NCBI GenBank assembly: GCA_937900165.1
Contig: CALCCX010000224.1
Coordinates: 1-5,043 of the forward strand
Reading direction: 5' to 3'
DNA length: 5,043 nucleotides
Origin: an uncultured Acidimicrobiia bacterium
Lineage (GTDB): Bacteria; Actinomycetota; Acidimicrobiia; Spongiisociales; Spongiisociaceae
Position 1 is the stretch's first letter. Each line of letters starts with the position of its first letter. Position numbers and translations under genes: made by a program. Below the pieces are notes generated by a model, which was not told the origin of the DNA, did no database searches, and saw only the letters and a program-made list of their open reading frames with translations. Of the stretch, positions 1 to 5,043 are shown in pieces.

Positions 1-84
1 TATCTATTTTTTGTTTTTTTTTTTTTAATGATACGGCGCCCACCGAGATCTCCACTCTTTCCCTACACGACGCTCTTCCGATCT
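1..84 (+). other. Illumina P5/read-1 adapter with poly-T tail (artefact)
   Basis: Positions 27-84 match the 58-nt Illumina P5 plus read-1 adapter along its whole length, ending in GCTCTTCCGATCT. There are two A-to-C differences, at 39 and 52. Positions 1-26 are a degraded poly-T run. In reverse complement this is what a read gives when it runs through a short insert, through the adapter and past the end of the molecule. The bases are not biological. Any reading frame crossing 84, such as one containing SPLFPYTTLFRS, is adapter translation. Confidence 0.98.
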
Positions 85-209
85 GTCCAGCCGTGCACAC
101 ACCCGTGCGGGCCCCGTACGACCGACACACGCACCCCCGGAACTTCGTTTTCCTGCGATCCGACGATATCCGACAATTTTTCTTTGGCTTCTGCGGTAAC
201 CGAGATCAT
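85..209 (-). CDS. IscA/HesB-like Fe-S cluster carrier, N-terminal fragment
   Basis: The gene is read leftward from ATG at 207-209 and cut by the adapter after 41 codons plus two bases. The next residue must be Thr, since ACN is always Thr. The chosen start has AAGGA at 214-218, four bases upstream; the frame continues further upstream but without a better start. The fragment opens MISVTAEAKEKL and continues to PGVRVSVVRGPHGCVHGW. An opening beta strand, an amphipathic helix and a first cysteine near residue 37 in a Gly-rich turn are the layout of A-type carriers (IscA/SufA/HesB), which are about 100-120 residues long and hold or pass on iron or Fe-S clusters in the cytoplasm. The two C-terminal cysteines of the family lie beyond the contig. 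The promoter carries a MerR-type dyad also found before the metal ATPase. The family call rests on only 42 residues, so a divergent HesB-like protein of other function remains possible. Confidence 0.7.
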
Positions 210-223
210 CTCTTCCTTCTTCG

Positions 224-253
224 TTGAGACGCCGTACCGCCCAACGCTATACC
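224..253 (+). promoter_or_regulatory. Possible rightward promoter for the Cys-rich gene
   Basis: TTGAGA (224-229) and TATACC (248-253) are separated by 18 bp on the plus strand. The proposed -10 overlaps the -10 of the leftward dyad promoter, so the two genes could be controlled together or compete. Use of this promoter would give a leader of about 145 nt containing the inverted repeats at 279-291 and 316-378. It is a consensus match only, and such matches are common by chance. Confidence 0.3.
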
Positions 254-275
254 TTCCATACGAATGGAAGGTCAA
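244..275 (-). promoter_or_regulatory. MerR/CueR-type operator-promoter of the IscA-like gene
   Basis: On the minus strand TTGACC (270-275) is a strong -35 element. It runs directly into a perfect 9-bp inverted repeat, ACCTTCCAT / ATGGAAGGT (arms 264-272 and 251-259 on the plus strand, 4-nt loop). The dyad fills the promoter spacer. Possible -10 elements are TATAGC (246-251, 18-bp spacer) or TAGCGT (244-249, 20-bp spacer). A dyad lying between -35 and -10 with a long spacer is the hallmark of MerR-family activators, and ACCTTCC...GGAAGGT resembles the CueR site at copA. Transcription would start near 237, leaving a leader of about 28 nt. The same site recurs at 4602-4633. Confidence 0.8.
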
Positions 276-278
276 GCA

Positions 279-291
279 CAATTCCGAATTG
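279..291. repeat. Short inverted repeat CAATTC-C-GAATTG
   Basis: Two perfect 6-bp arms flank a single central base, three bases outside the -35 element of the leftward dyad promoter. It is AT-rich against a GC-rich background. The form suits a homodimeric repressor site, but no family can be named and the arms are short. Confidence 0.35.
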
Positions 292-315
292 CAACCGCGA
301 GCAATCGCCCGATGC

Positions 316-378
316 CGTCCGCCGTTCGCTGCACAGAGGGGCCAATGGCCCTAGTCGCGGACTGTGAACGGACGGACG
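316..378 (+). promoter_or_regulatory. Predicted folded leader before the Cys-rich gene
   Basis: Positions 316-327 can pair with 366-378 as a 12-bp stem with one bulged A at 372. Inside it, ACAG (333-336) can pair with CTGT (362-365), and GGGCC (339-343) with GGCCC (347-351) around an AAT loop, closed by an extra G-U pair. The nested fold ends 15 bases before the GAGGAGG ribosome site of the gene at 406. There is no T-run, so it is not a simple terminator. It may be a cis-acting RNA or a set of DNA-binding sites. It matches no riboswitch class that I recognise, and GC-rich DNA forms some stems by chance. Confidence 0.4.
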
Positions 379-405
379 ATGTTGACAGGATTCGAGGAGG
401 TTCAT

Positions 406-711
406 GTGCCAGATACCGACTTCGAAGAGCTGCCGGACATCGTTCGCTCATTTCGGCCCAAGTGCCCGGGATGCACGCCAGCCAAGCTGACCGAACCAGG
501 CGCCAGACCTTGCAGTTTCTACGACTGCTCCGGACTGCCGAAGGAACTCGAGGTGACTTGTGATCTCTGCATCTATGACTTCGCTGCCGAAGACGGCCAG
601 GTCAAGTGCGATCAGGCGACTTGTGAGACCGCCATCCGGTTGAGGGGCAACGTCGAGAACTACAGGACGTGGCTACGACTCATCAAGGAAGAACCATCGC
701 GTCAGAACTGA
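406..711 (+). CDS. Small eight-cysteine protein, family not recognised
   Basis: Start GTG 406 is chosen because a near-perfect ribosome site, GAGGAGG (394-400), lies five bases before it; in-frame starts at 364 (GTG) and 379 (ATG) lack one. The product is 101 residues, soluble, with no signal peptide or membrane segment. Its eight cysteines form a regular series: CxxC (20, 23), CxxxxC (36, 41), CxxC (52, 55) and CxxxxC (68, 73). This pattern suggests two metal sites, either zinc or Fe-S, with each CxxC pairing with a CxxxxC. Residues after 76 are a charged likely helix without cysteine. It is divergent from the IscA-like gene and shares its regulatory region, so a link to Fe-S or metal handling is a fair guess but no more. 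The even spacing and the ribosome site make it very likely a real gene. I do not recognise the family and assign no function. Confidence 0.8.
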   Translation: MPDTDFEELPDIVRSFRPKCPGCTPAKLTEPGARPCSFYDCSGLPKELEVTCDLCIYDFAAEDGQVKCDQATCETAIRLRGNVENYRTWLRLIKEEPSRQN

Positions 712-722
712 AATCGGCTTCA

Positions 723-734
723 GCTCTCGAGAGC
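723..734. repeat. 12-bp perfect palindrome GCTCTCGAGAGC
   Basis: It lies 12 bases after the stop of the Cys-rich gene. It has no loop and no T-run, so it is a poor terminator. It could be a protein-binding site or chance. The rest of 712-865 shows no reading frame, RNA gene or other signal that I can support. Confidence 0.3.
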
Positions 735-865
735 ATCGCCTCGCGAAGGTGAACAACCCGAGGACGATCGCCGAGACCTCACAGCGCCTCTGCATCCCAC
801 GGCCGGCAGCCGGTGCCAGACGCATTGCGAGCCAGCGGCCAGCCGCCAGGCTCTGATGCCCTGCA

Positions 866-894
866 TTGCACAATAAGTAGAGTTGTTCTATATT
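866..894 (+). promoter_or_regulatory. Promoter of the GntR/DUF1648 operon, probably leaderless
   Basis: TTGCAC (866-871) and TATATT (889-894) are separated by exactly 17 bp in a short AT-rich island. Transcription should start near 901, only about four bases before ATG 905. No ribosome site precedes that ATG, so the transcript is probably leaderless or nearly so, as is common in Actinobacteria. Confidence 0.65.
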
Positions 895-905
895 AATACT
901 AACAA
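883..905. promoter_or_regulatory. Candidate GntR operator TTGTT-N13-AACAA
   Basis: TTGTT (883-887) and AACAA (901-905) form an inverted repeat that brackets the -10 element and the predicted transcription start. YtrA-type GntR repressors usually bind inverted repeats at their own promoter, and a dimer here would block polymerase. An 8-bp palindrome, TATTAATA, sits between the arms but is half a base off their centre. The arms are short and AT-rich, so confidence is modest. Confidence 0.4.
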
Positions 906-1255
906 TGCTATTGTGTATCGACCCGACAGACGGTTCACCGTTGTACACCCAGATCGCCGCTGCGGTTCGGCGCGCCATCGTCGAAGGCGAGGTCGGCGAA
1001 GGAGACCGACTCCCGCCGGCGAGGGAACTGGCCCTGGCACTCGAAGTCAATATGCATACGGTTCTGCGGGCCTATGCGGAGCTGCGCGACGAGGGCACGA
1101 TCGAGATGCGTCGAGGCAGAGGGTCCGTAGTGCAACGCGGTGGAGCATCGCGAGCGGGCTTGCTCAGGCTCGTCGGCGAGTTCGTGGCCGAAGGACGCCG
1201 GCAGGGACTCGACAGGAAAGATCTCATCGAACTCATGGAACAGGAGATGTCATGA
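905..1255 (+). CDS. GntR-family transcriptional regulator, YtrA subfamily
   Basis: A 116-residue cytoplasmic DNA-binding protein. Residues about 10-77 are the GntR winged helix: SPLYTQI opens helix 1, LPPARELALALEV is helix 2 and the turn, NMHTVLRAYAELRDEG is the recognition helix, and RRGRGSVV is the wing. The remaining roughly 40 residues form a short helical tail, too small for the FadR or UTRA ligand domains, which places it in the YtrA subfamily. Members usually repress an operon containing themselves and membrane transport or membrane protein genes. That fits here: its stop overlaps the start of a DUF1648 membrane protein (ATGA, 1252-1255). ATG 905 gives the expected YtrA N-terminus and needs no ribosome site if the transcript is leaderless. 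The inducer is unknown; cell-envelope stress is typical of relatives but is not shown by the sequence. Confidence 0.92.
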   Translation: MLLCIDPTDGSPLYTQIAAAVRRAIVEGEVGEGDRLPPARELALALEVNMHTVLRAYAELRDEGTIEMRRGRGSVVQRGGASRAGLLRLVGEFVAEGRRQGLDRKDLIELMEQEMS

Positions 1256-2211
1256 CAAAGACCGGCATCCGCTGGTGGCTCACCACCTACGCCATCCCAG
1301 GGCTGTTGCTGGCCGGCGCGGTGGCAGTACTGCTGTTGTTCGCCGACCGACTCCCTGATCCGCTTGCGAGACACTGGGATTTCTCGGGCCAACCCGACGG
1401 CGCCTCGCCCTTGTGGGCGATGGTGCTGCTGGCCGGCGGGATAACGGCGCTGGCGTGGGCCATGCTGGTTGTGGCTGACCGCAGCGGGACCTCGTCATCC
1501 TCTTTGGTGGCCTTCGTCTATTTCATGGGAGCCACCCTCGTCGGCGTGCAGACACTCACCGTGTGGGCCAACCTCGACGCTCCGTCGTGGCAAAGCGCTG
1601 GACAAGTCGGGCTGGCTCAGATCGTTGCGGTTCTGGGCGGGGCGAGTCTCATCGGCGCGATCGGCTGGTTCTTGGCCGGGGGCGGTCCGGCGATCCCCTA
1701 TCAAGCACCGGAGACGCCGATTGCCACCGTGGGCTTGGAACCAGGCAAAGACGCCGTCTGGGTCGGAAAGAGCGAGTCGTATTGGATACCGATGCTCGGA
1801 GTCGGGTTCCTGGTTGCTGCCGCGGTCGTTCTCGGATGGGTTGGCATCTTGCTACTCGCCATCTCCTGGCTGGCAATTTTCTTCTCCGCAGCTCGCGTCG
1901 CGGTCAACGATCAGGGGGTCAACATCGGACTCGGCTGGTGGGGGTGGCCCCGCAAGCTGATTCCCCTCGATGACATATCCAGAGCCGAGATCCTCGCCGT
2001 CGAGCCGATGTCCTTCGGAGGTTGGGGATTGCGAGTCATCGGAGGTCGAGCCCTCACCGGAACATGGGCGCTGATCATCCGACGAGGACCCGGGATCCGT
2101 CTCGTGCGTCCCGACCATGCCGACCTCGTCGTCACGGTCGACGACCCCCAGCAGGGCGCCGGCCTCATCAACGACCTCCTCAGCCGAAACGGCCGAGTAG
2201 GCGCCCGCTGA
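1252..2211 (+). CDS. DUF1648-domain integral membrane protein
   Basis: A 319-residue membrane protein, translationally coupled to the GntR gene through a 4-base ATGA overlap. An N-terminal membrane segment (about 10-30) is followed by LPDPLARHWDFSGQPDG (34-50), the DUF1648 signature: a Leu-Pro start, a conserved His, then Gly-x-Pro-Asp-Gly. Further membrane segments lie near 53-75, 85-105, 121-141 and 180-213, the last probably two. The C-terminal part (about 215-312) is soluble, beta-rich and ends in a helix (QGAGLINDLLSR); it looks like the PH-like domain often seen in such proteins. YtrA-type regulator plus DUF1648 protein is a common bacterial pair, and related proteins such as SdpI give immunity to membrane-active toxins. 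Function here is unproven. A longer frame upstream of 1252 runs through the GntR gene and is not used. Confidence 0.88.
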   Translation: MTKTGIRWWLTTYAIPGLLLAGAVAVLLLFADRLPDPLARHWDFSGQPDGASPLWAMVLLAGGITALAWAMLVVADRSGTSSSSLVAFVYFMGATLVGVQTLTVWANLDAPSWQSAGQVGLAQIVAVLGGASLIGAIGWFLAGGGPAIPYQAPETPIATVGLEPGKDAVWVGKSESYWIPMLGVGFLVAAAVVLGWVGILLLAISWLAIFFSAARVAVNDQGVNIGLGWWGWPRKLIPLDDISRAEILAVEPMSFGGWGLRVIGGRALTGTWALIIRRGPGIRLVRPDHADLVVTVDDPQQGAGLINDLLSRNGRVGAR

Positions 2212-2234
2212 CCACCCGCCCTGCACCCCCCGTG

Positions 2235-4571
2235 TTACGAAGGCGGTTCGGATCCAATGTTGCTCGGGAGACGTAGCCCCTTGAGGAGTAGAGCGTTGAC
2301 GGCCACGATGAAGCTGGAGCCCGACATCGAAATAGCTGCCCATTCGGGGCGGAGGACCCAGCCGAGCGAAGGCTCGAGCAGGCCCGCTGCGATTGGTAGG
2401 GCGATCGTGTTGTATCCGATGGCCCATGCCAAGTTCTGACGCATCTTGCGCACAGTCCCTCTTCCGATCCGCACCGCGATAGGGACGTCGAGCGGGTCTG
2501 ACCGCATGAGGACCAGGTCGGCCGTCTCGATCGCCACATCGGTACCTGCTCCGATGGCTATTCCCAGGTCGGCTCTGGCCAGCGCCGGAGCGTCATTCAC
2601 CCCGTCGCCGACCATCGCGACCTTCTTGCCCTGCGCCTGGAGTTCGGCGACCTTGTTGGACTTGTCTTCGGGAAGAACCTCGGCGATGACGGTATCTATG
2701 CCGAGTTGAGATGCGATCCGGTCAGCGGTCGCCTGATTGTCGCCGGTGAGCATCACGACTTCGATGTCGAGCTCGTGTAGGTCACGAACCGCCTGTGCAG
2801 AGGTCTCTCGCGCAGCATCAGCGAGTCCGATGACCGCCACCGCGGTTCCGTCAATGGCCGCGACCACGGCAGTCCGCCCTCCCGCGGCCACCTCTGCTTG
2901 CTTGGCACCGAGATCACCGAGATCCACATCCTCGCGCTCCATCAGTCTCGTGTTACCAATCGCAACCCGACGCCCATCGACGTTGGCGATGGCCCCGTGG
3001 CCGGGAACGTTTTCAAAGGACGCGGCCTTGGCCGGCTCAACGCCCTGCTCCTCGGCATAACGCACTACCGCTTCGGCGAGGGGATGCTCAGACTCCCTTT
3101 CCACCGCGGCGATGATGCGGAGAAGGTCGTCAGAATCAGAATCGCCATCGGTGACGAAATCGGTCACTTCAGGCTCACCCTTGGTCAGCGTGCCGGTCTT
3201 GTCCATCACGACGGTGTCGATCTTGGCGGAGGTCTCTAGGGCGGTGGCGTTCTTGAACAGCACACCGTGGCCGGCGCCCAAACCCGTACCGACCATCACC
3301 GCGGTTGGGGTGGCCAAACCCAGGGCGTCTGGGCAGGTGATCACTACGACTGTGATGGCAAACAGTAGAGCCGTCGTGAAAGCGGCACCGGCCAGGCTCC
3401 AGCCGATGAGGGTGAGAGCCCCGCCAATCAGCGCCACGAACACCAGCCAGAAGGCGGCCCGATCGGCCAGCCGCTGACCAGGGGCCTTGGAGTTCTGTGC
3501 CTCTTGGACAAGCTTGACGATCTGGGCGAGCGCGGTGTCGGATCCGACCTTGGTGGCTCGGACCCGCAAGGTGCCGGTGGTATTGATGGTGGCCCCGATG
3601 ACGGCGACCCCCGGCTCCTTGCTGACCGGAAGGCTCTCCCCAGTGACCATGGACTCGTCGACCTCGGACTCGCCTTCCTCGACCGTCCCGTCAACCGGGA
3701 TCCGGGCGCCGGGACGTACCAACAACAGGTCTCCAACGACGATCTCGGAAGTGGGCAGCTCCAGTTCCTCGCCATCACGAAGCACCACCGCGGTGGGAGG
3801 GGCGAGGTTCATGAGCGTCTTGATGGCCTCGTTGGCGCCGCCCCTGGCCCGCATCTCGAAATAATGACCCAGCAGCACGAAGACGGCCAACATCACCGCT
3901 GCCTCATAGAAGACTTCGCCGCCGCCGGTGAGGGTGACCACGAGTGAGTAGATCCAACCTGCTCCGATCCCAACCGCCACCAACACCATCATGTCCAGGG
4001 TGCGCCGGCGGAGGGCGGCGACCGCCCCTTCGAAGAAGATTCGAGCCGACCAGAAAATCACGGGAAGGCTGAGCAGCAACCCGAACACGTCGTCTCGAAG
4101 CCCGAACGGCGTCGCAACGTTGAAATTGACCACATCGCGGCCGAGTGGCGACCACAACACGATCGGGATGGCAAAGATCAACGCGACGTAGAACCGGTTG
4201 CGCATGTCGCGGACCATGTCCTCCATCGACATCTCGCCGTGGCTGCCATGACCCATCACCGCGTGGGGAGACTTCGATTCTCCCTCTTGCTCGTCGCCAT
4301 GATCCATGACGCACACGTGTTCGGGAAGTGACTCGCCTTCGCAGTGGTATCCGCATTCGACGATCCGCTCCCGCAGATCATCCGCCGAGATCACGGCCGG
4401 GTCGTACGTCACAGTGGCGGTCTGGGAGACAGGGTTCACTTCAACCGACATGACACCGGGCTGGCGTTCTAGGTAGGACTCGACTTTGCCCTTCTCAGAG
4501 GCGAATTGCATCCCGCCTACGGCGAGGGTCACCGTCTCTCCGGTCAGGTGTTCGTGAGTCATGCTCTTCAT
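2235..4571 (-). CDS. P1B-type heavy-metal ATPase with CPD motif
   Basis: A complete 778-residue ATP-driven metal exporter of the inner membrane. Residues 13-77 fold like an HMA domain, but the metal loop reads GGMQFASEKG with no CxxC. Residues 73-125 are a His/Met/Cys-rich linker (CGYHC, HVCVMDHG, MGHGSHGEMSME). Eight membrane segments lie near 126-143, 161-181, 191-214, 221-239, 372-391, 395-420, 712-732 and 742-765. Catalytic parts are intact: TGES 310-313, phosphorylated Asp457 in DKTGT, HP 496-497, TGD 609-611 and GDGVND 655-660. The membrane metal motif is CPD (413-415), not CPC, CPH or SPC. The late segments contain GYNTIALPIAAG and MSGSSFIVAVNALLL. The last segments and His-rich linker recall CopB-like enzymes, while the sequence after CPD (LGLATPTAVMVGTG) recalls CopA, so copper is likeliest but unproven. 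Start ATG 4569-4571 has GGAG ten bases upstream; M4 is an alternative. It converges on the DUF1648 gene with 23 bases between. Its promoter carries a MerR-type dyad. Confidence 0.96.
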   Translation of the reverse strand: MKSMTHEHLTGETVTLAVGGMQFASEKGKVESYLERQPGVMSVEVNPVSQTATVTYDPAVISADDLRERIVECGYHCEGESLPEHVCVMDHGDEQEGESKSPHAVMGHGSHGEMSMEDMVRDMRNRFYVALIFAIPIVLWSPLGRDVVNFNVATPFGLRDDVFGLLLSLPVIFWSARIFFEGAVAALRRRTLDMMVLVAVGIGAGWIYSLVVTLTGGGEVFYEAAVMLAVFVLLGHYFEMRARGGANEAIKTLMNLAPPTAVVLRDGEELELPTSEIVVGDLLLVRPGARIPVDGTVEEGESEVDESMVTGESLPVSKEPGVAVIGATINTTGTLRVRATKVGSDTALAQIVKLVQEAQNSKAPGQRLADRAAFWLVFVALIGGALTLIGWSLAGAAFTTALLFAITVVVITCPDALGLATPTAVMVGTGLGAGHGVLFKNATALETSAKIDTVVMDKTGTLTKGEPEVTDFVTDGDSDSDDLLRIIAAVERESEHPLAEAVVRYAEEQGVEPAKAASFENVPGHGAIANVDGRRVAIGNTRLMEREDVDLGDLGAKQAEVAAGGRTAVVAAIDGTAVAVIGLADAARETSAQAVRDLHELDIEVVMLTGDNQATADRIASQLGIDTVIAEVLPEDKSNKVAELQAQGKKVAMVGDGVNDAPALARADLGIAIGAGTDVAIETADLVLMRSDPLDVPIAVRIGRGTVRKMRQNLAWAIGYNTIALPIAAGLLEPSLGWVLRPEWAAISMSGSSFIVAVNALLLKGLRLPSNIGSEPPS

Positions 4572-4581
4572 TTTGAGTCAT
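4555..4581. repeat. Direct repeat TGAGTCAT at the ATPase start
   Basis: TGAGTCAT occurs at 4555-4562 and again at 4574-4581, 19 bp apart, flanking the chosen start codon. Read on the minus strand each copy begins with ATG. The ATG at 4579-4581 touches the GGAG and is out of frame; the ATG at 4560-4562 is codon 4. It may be a small local duplication. A regulatory role is not indicated. Confidence 0.35.
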
Positions 4582-4601
4582 CTCCGTTTCGTGTCGCACG
4601 G

Positions 4602-4633
4602 TTTCTACACCTTCCAGCCGAGGGGAAAGTCAA
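4602..4633 (-). promoter_or_regulatory. MerR/CueR-type operator-promoter of the metal ATPase
   Basis: On the minus strand TTGACT (4628-4633) is the -35 element and runs into a 22-bp imperfect dyad, ACTTTCC-N8-GGAAGGT (4609-4630), with a single mismatch between the outer 7-base arms. Possible -10 elements are TGTAGA (4604-4609, 18-bp spacer) or TAGAAA (4602-4607, 20-bp spacer). It aligns without gaps to the site before the IscA-like gene, with 17 of 22 dyad positions identical plus the flanking TTG and TAG. The long spacer with a central dyad is the geometry that MerR-family metal sensors untwist on metal binding. The start site would be near 4595, leaving a leader of about 24 nt. Confidence 0.82.
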
Positions 4634-4785
4634 ATGTTTCTTTTGAAAACTGACAGAACACCCACGCCACCGGAGCGGCGAGCGGCAGGGGTCACACGCT
4701 ACCGATGTGTCGGCAAGCGCGCCTCAATCAGGGTGAGACGCCAGCGGAGTCGTGGTCTGGAAATTCTCAAGTGCACAACCTATCA
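4634..4785. other. Intergenic DNA, no supported feature
   Basis: This stretch between the ATPase operator and the Xre promoter region holds no convincing gene. The open frames here have no ribosome site and no protein-like composition. I see no terminator with a T-run and no RNA gene. Confidence 0.5.
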
Positions 4786-4833
4786 GTTGTTTACATACTA
4801 TTGGTTGTTTAAAACTCATAGAACGTGTATCTT
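4786..4833 (+). promoter_or_regulatory. Candidate promoter with repeated GTTGTTTA, Xre gene
   Basis: An AT-rich island before the Xre-like gene has GTTGTTTA twice, at 4786-4793 and 4804-4811, 18 bp apart. ACAAC (4775-4779) and GTTGT (4786-4790) also form a small inverted repeat. TTGTTT (4805-4810) and TATCTT (4828-4833) are 17 bp apart and could be -35 and -10. That would put the start of transcription near 4840, next to ATG 4842, implying a leaderless message. The repeats might be operator half-sites for the regulator itself. Confidence 0.35.
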
Positions 4834-4835
4834 TG

Positions 4836-4942
4836 ATGGGTATGGGCAAATTCGATCCCGCTCCAACACTCGCAGCCGGCCTGCTGCGCACCGCCCGAGA
4901 CAGAGCAGAGATGACGCAGGCCGAACTCGCGGCTGCCGCCGG
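4836..4942 (+). CDS. Xre-family HTH regulator, N-terminal fragment
   Basis: Thirty-five codons plus two bases remain before the adapter; the next residue must be Gly. After a short lead (MGMGKFDPAP) the sequence TLAAGLLRTARDRAEMTQAELAAAAG is the opening of a Cro/CI-type helix-turn-helix: helix 1 with the Leu-Arg-x-Ala-Arg pattern, then MTQAELA at the start of helix 2. The recognition helix and everything after it are missing. No ribosome site precedes ATG 4836 or the in-frame ATG 4842; the latter would suit a leaderless start. The gene diverges from the metal ATPase, but that gene's operator is of MerR type, which an Xre protein would not be expected to bind. Total length, effector domain and target are unknown. 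Confidence 0.75.

Positions 4943-5043
<101 letters not shown>

Noticed and set aside
251..272. The 9-bp hairpin read as a terminator
   Set aside because: There is no T-run on either side, and its exact placement between a -35 and a -10 fits an operator far better.
28..354. Plus-strand open frame of 108 codons at the left end
   Set aside because: Its first part translates the P5 adapter (SPLFPYTTLFRS) and the rest is antisense to the IscA-like gene and its promoter.
883..1251. N-terminal extension of the DUF1648 protein
   Set aside because: The extra 123 codons are Arg-rich, read through the GntR gene in another frame, and have no domain. The ATGA overlap start at 1252 gives the expected first membrane segment.
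2205..2240. Bidirectional terminator between the convergent genes
   Set aside because: Only 23 bases separate the stops, and I find no stem with a T-run.
1852..2427. Long minus-strand frame opposite the DUF1648 gene and the ATPase end
   Set aside because: It is a shadow of two well-supported genes in high-GC DNA, with low-complexity Ser/Pro/Arg composition and no domain.
3428..3947. Open frames on either strand inside the ATPase gene
   Set aside because: The P-type ATPase frame is continuous with all catalytic motifs intact, so these overlaps are by-products of GC-rich codons.
4836..4942. The Xre fragment as the regulator acting at the ATPase dyad
   Set aside because: Its N-terminus is of Cro/CI type and not MerR type, while the dyad in a long spacer is characteristic of MerR proteins. 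Its neighbourhood alone is weak evidence.

Overview
This is a metagenome-type contig from a high-GC bacterium, with library adapter left on both ends. Positions 27-84 are the Illumina P5/read-1 adapter, preceded by a noisy poly-T run. Positions 4943-5008 are the TruSeq P7-side adapter carrying index ACTGATAT, followed by a noisy poly-A run. Only 85-4942 is biological. The high GC, Ala/Gly/Arg-rich proteins, a GTG start, an apparently leaderless GntR gene and the regulator types suggest Actinomycetota (possibly an acidimicrobial-like lineage). That is an inference, as no rRNA or marker gene is present.

Layout, left to right: (1) the first 42 residues of an IscA/HesB-like Fe-S protein on the minus strand, cut by the adapter; (2) a roughly 200-bp divergent intergenic region with a strong dyad operator and a predicted folded leader; (3) a 101-residue protein with eight cysteines and no recognised family; (4) a two-gene operon of a YtrA-type GntR repressor and a DUF1648 membrane protein, overlapping by ATGA; (5) convergent to it, a complete 778-residue P1B-type heavy-metal ATPase on the minus strand; (6) a 264-bp divergent intergenic region with a second copy of the dyad operator; (7) the first 36 residues of an Xre-type HTH protein, cut by the right adapter.

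The main result is a two-site regulon. The promoters of the Fe-S carrier gene and of the metal ATPase contain nearly the same 22-bp dyad, ACYTTCC-N8-GGAAGGT. In both it is fused to a TTGAC -35 element and followed by RTAG at the -10. This is the architecture of MerR-family metal sensors and resembles the CueR site of copA. The inferred picture is that one metal sensor, not present in this window, switches on both metal efflux and an Fe-S carrier. This would fit copper-type stress, which destroys Fe-S clusters.

The ATPase is itself unusual. Its transmembrane metal motif is CPD rather than CPC, CPH or SPC. Its N-terminal HMA-like domain has no CxxC, and a His/Met/Cys-rich linker follows. Its metal specificity therefore cannot be read off a standard subclass. 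I see no CRISPR, tRNA, rRNA, transposase or prophage gene.
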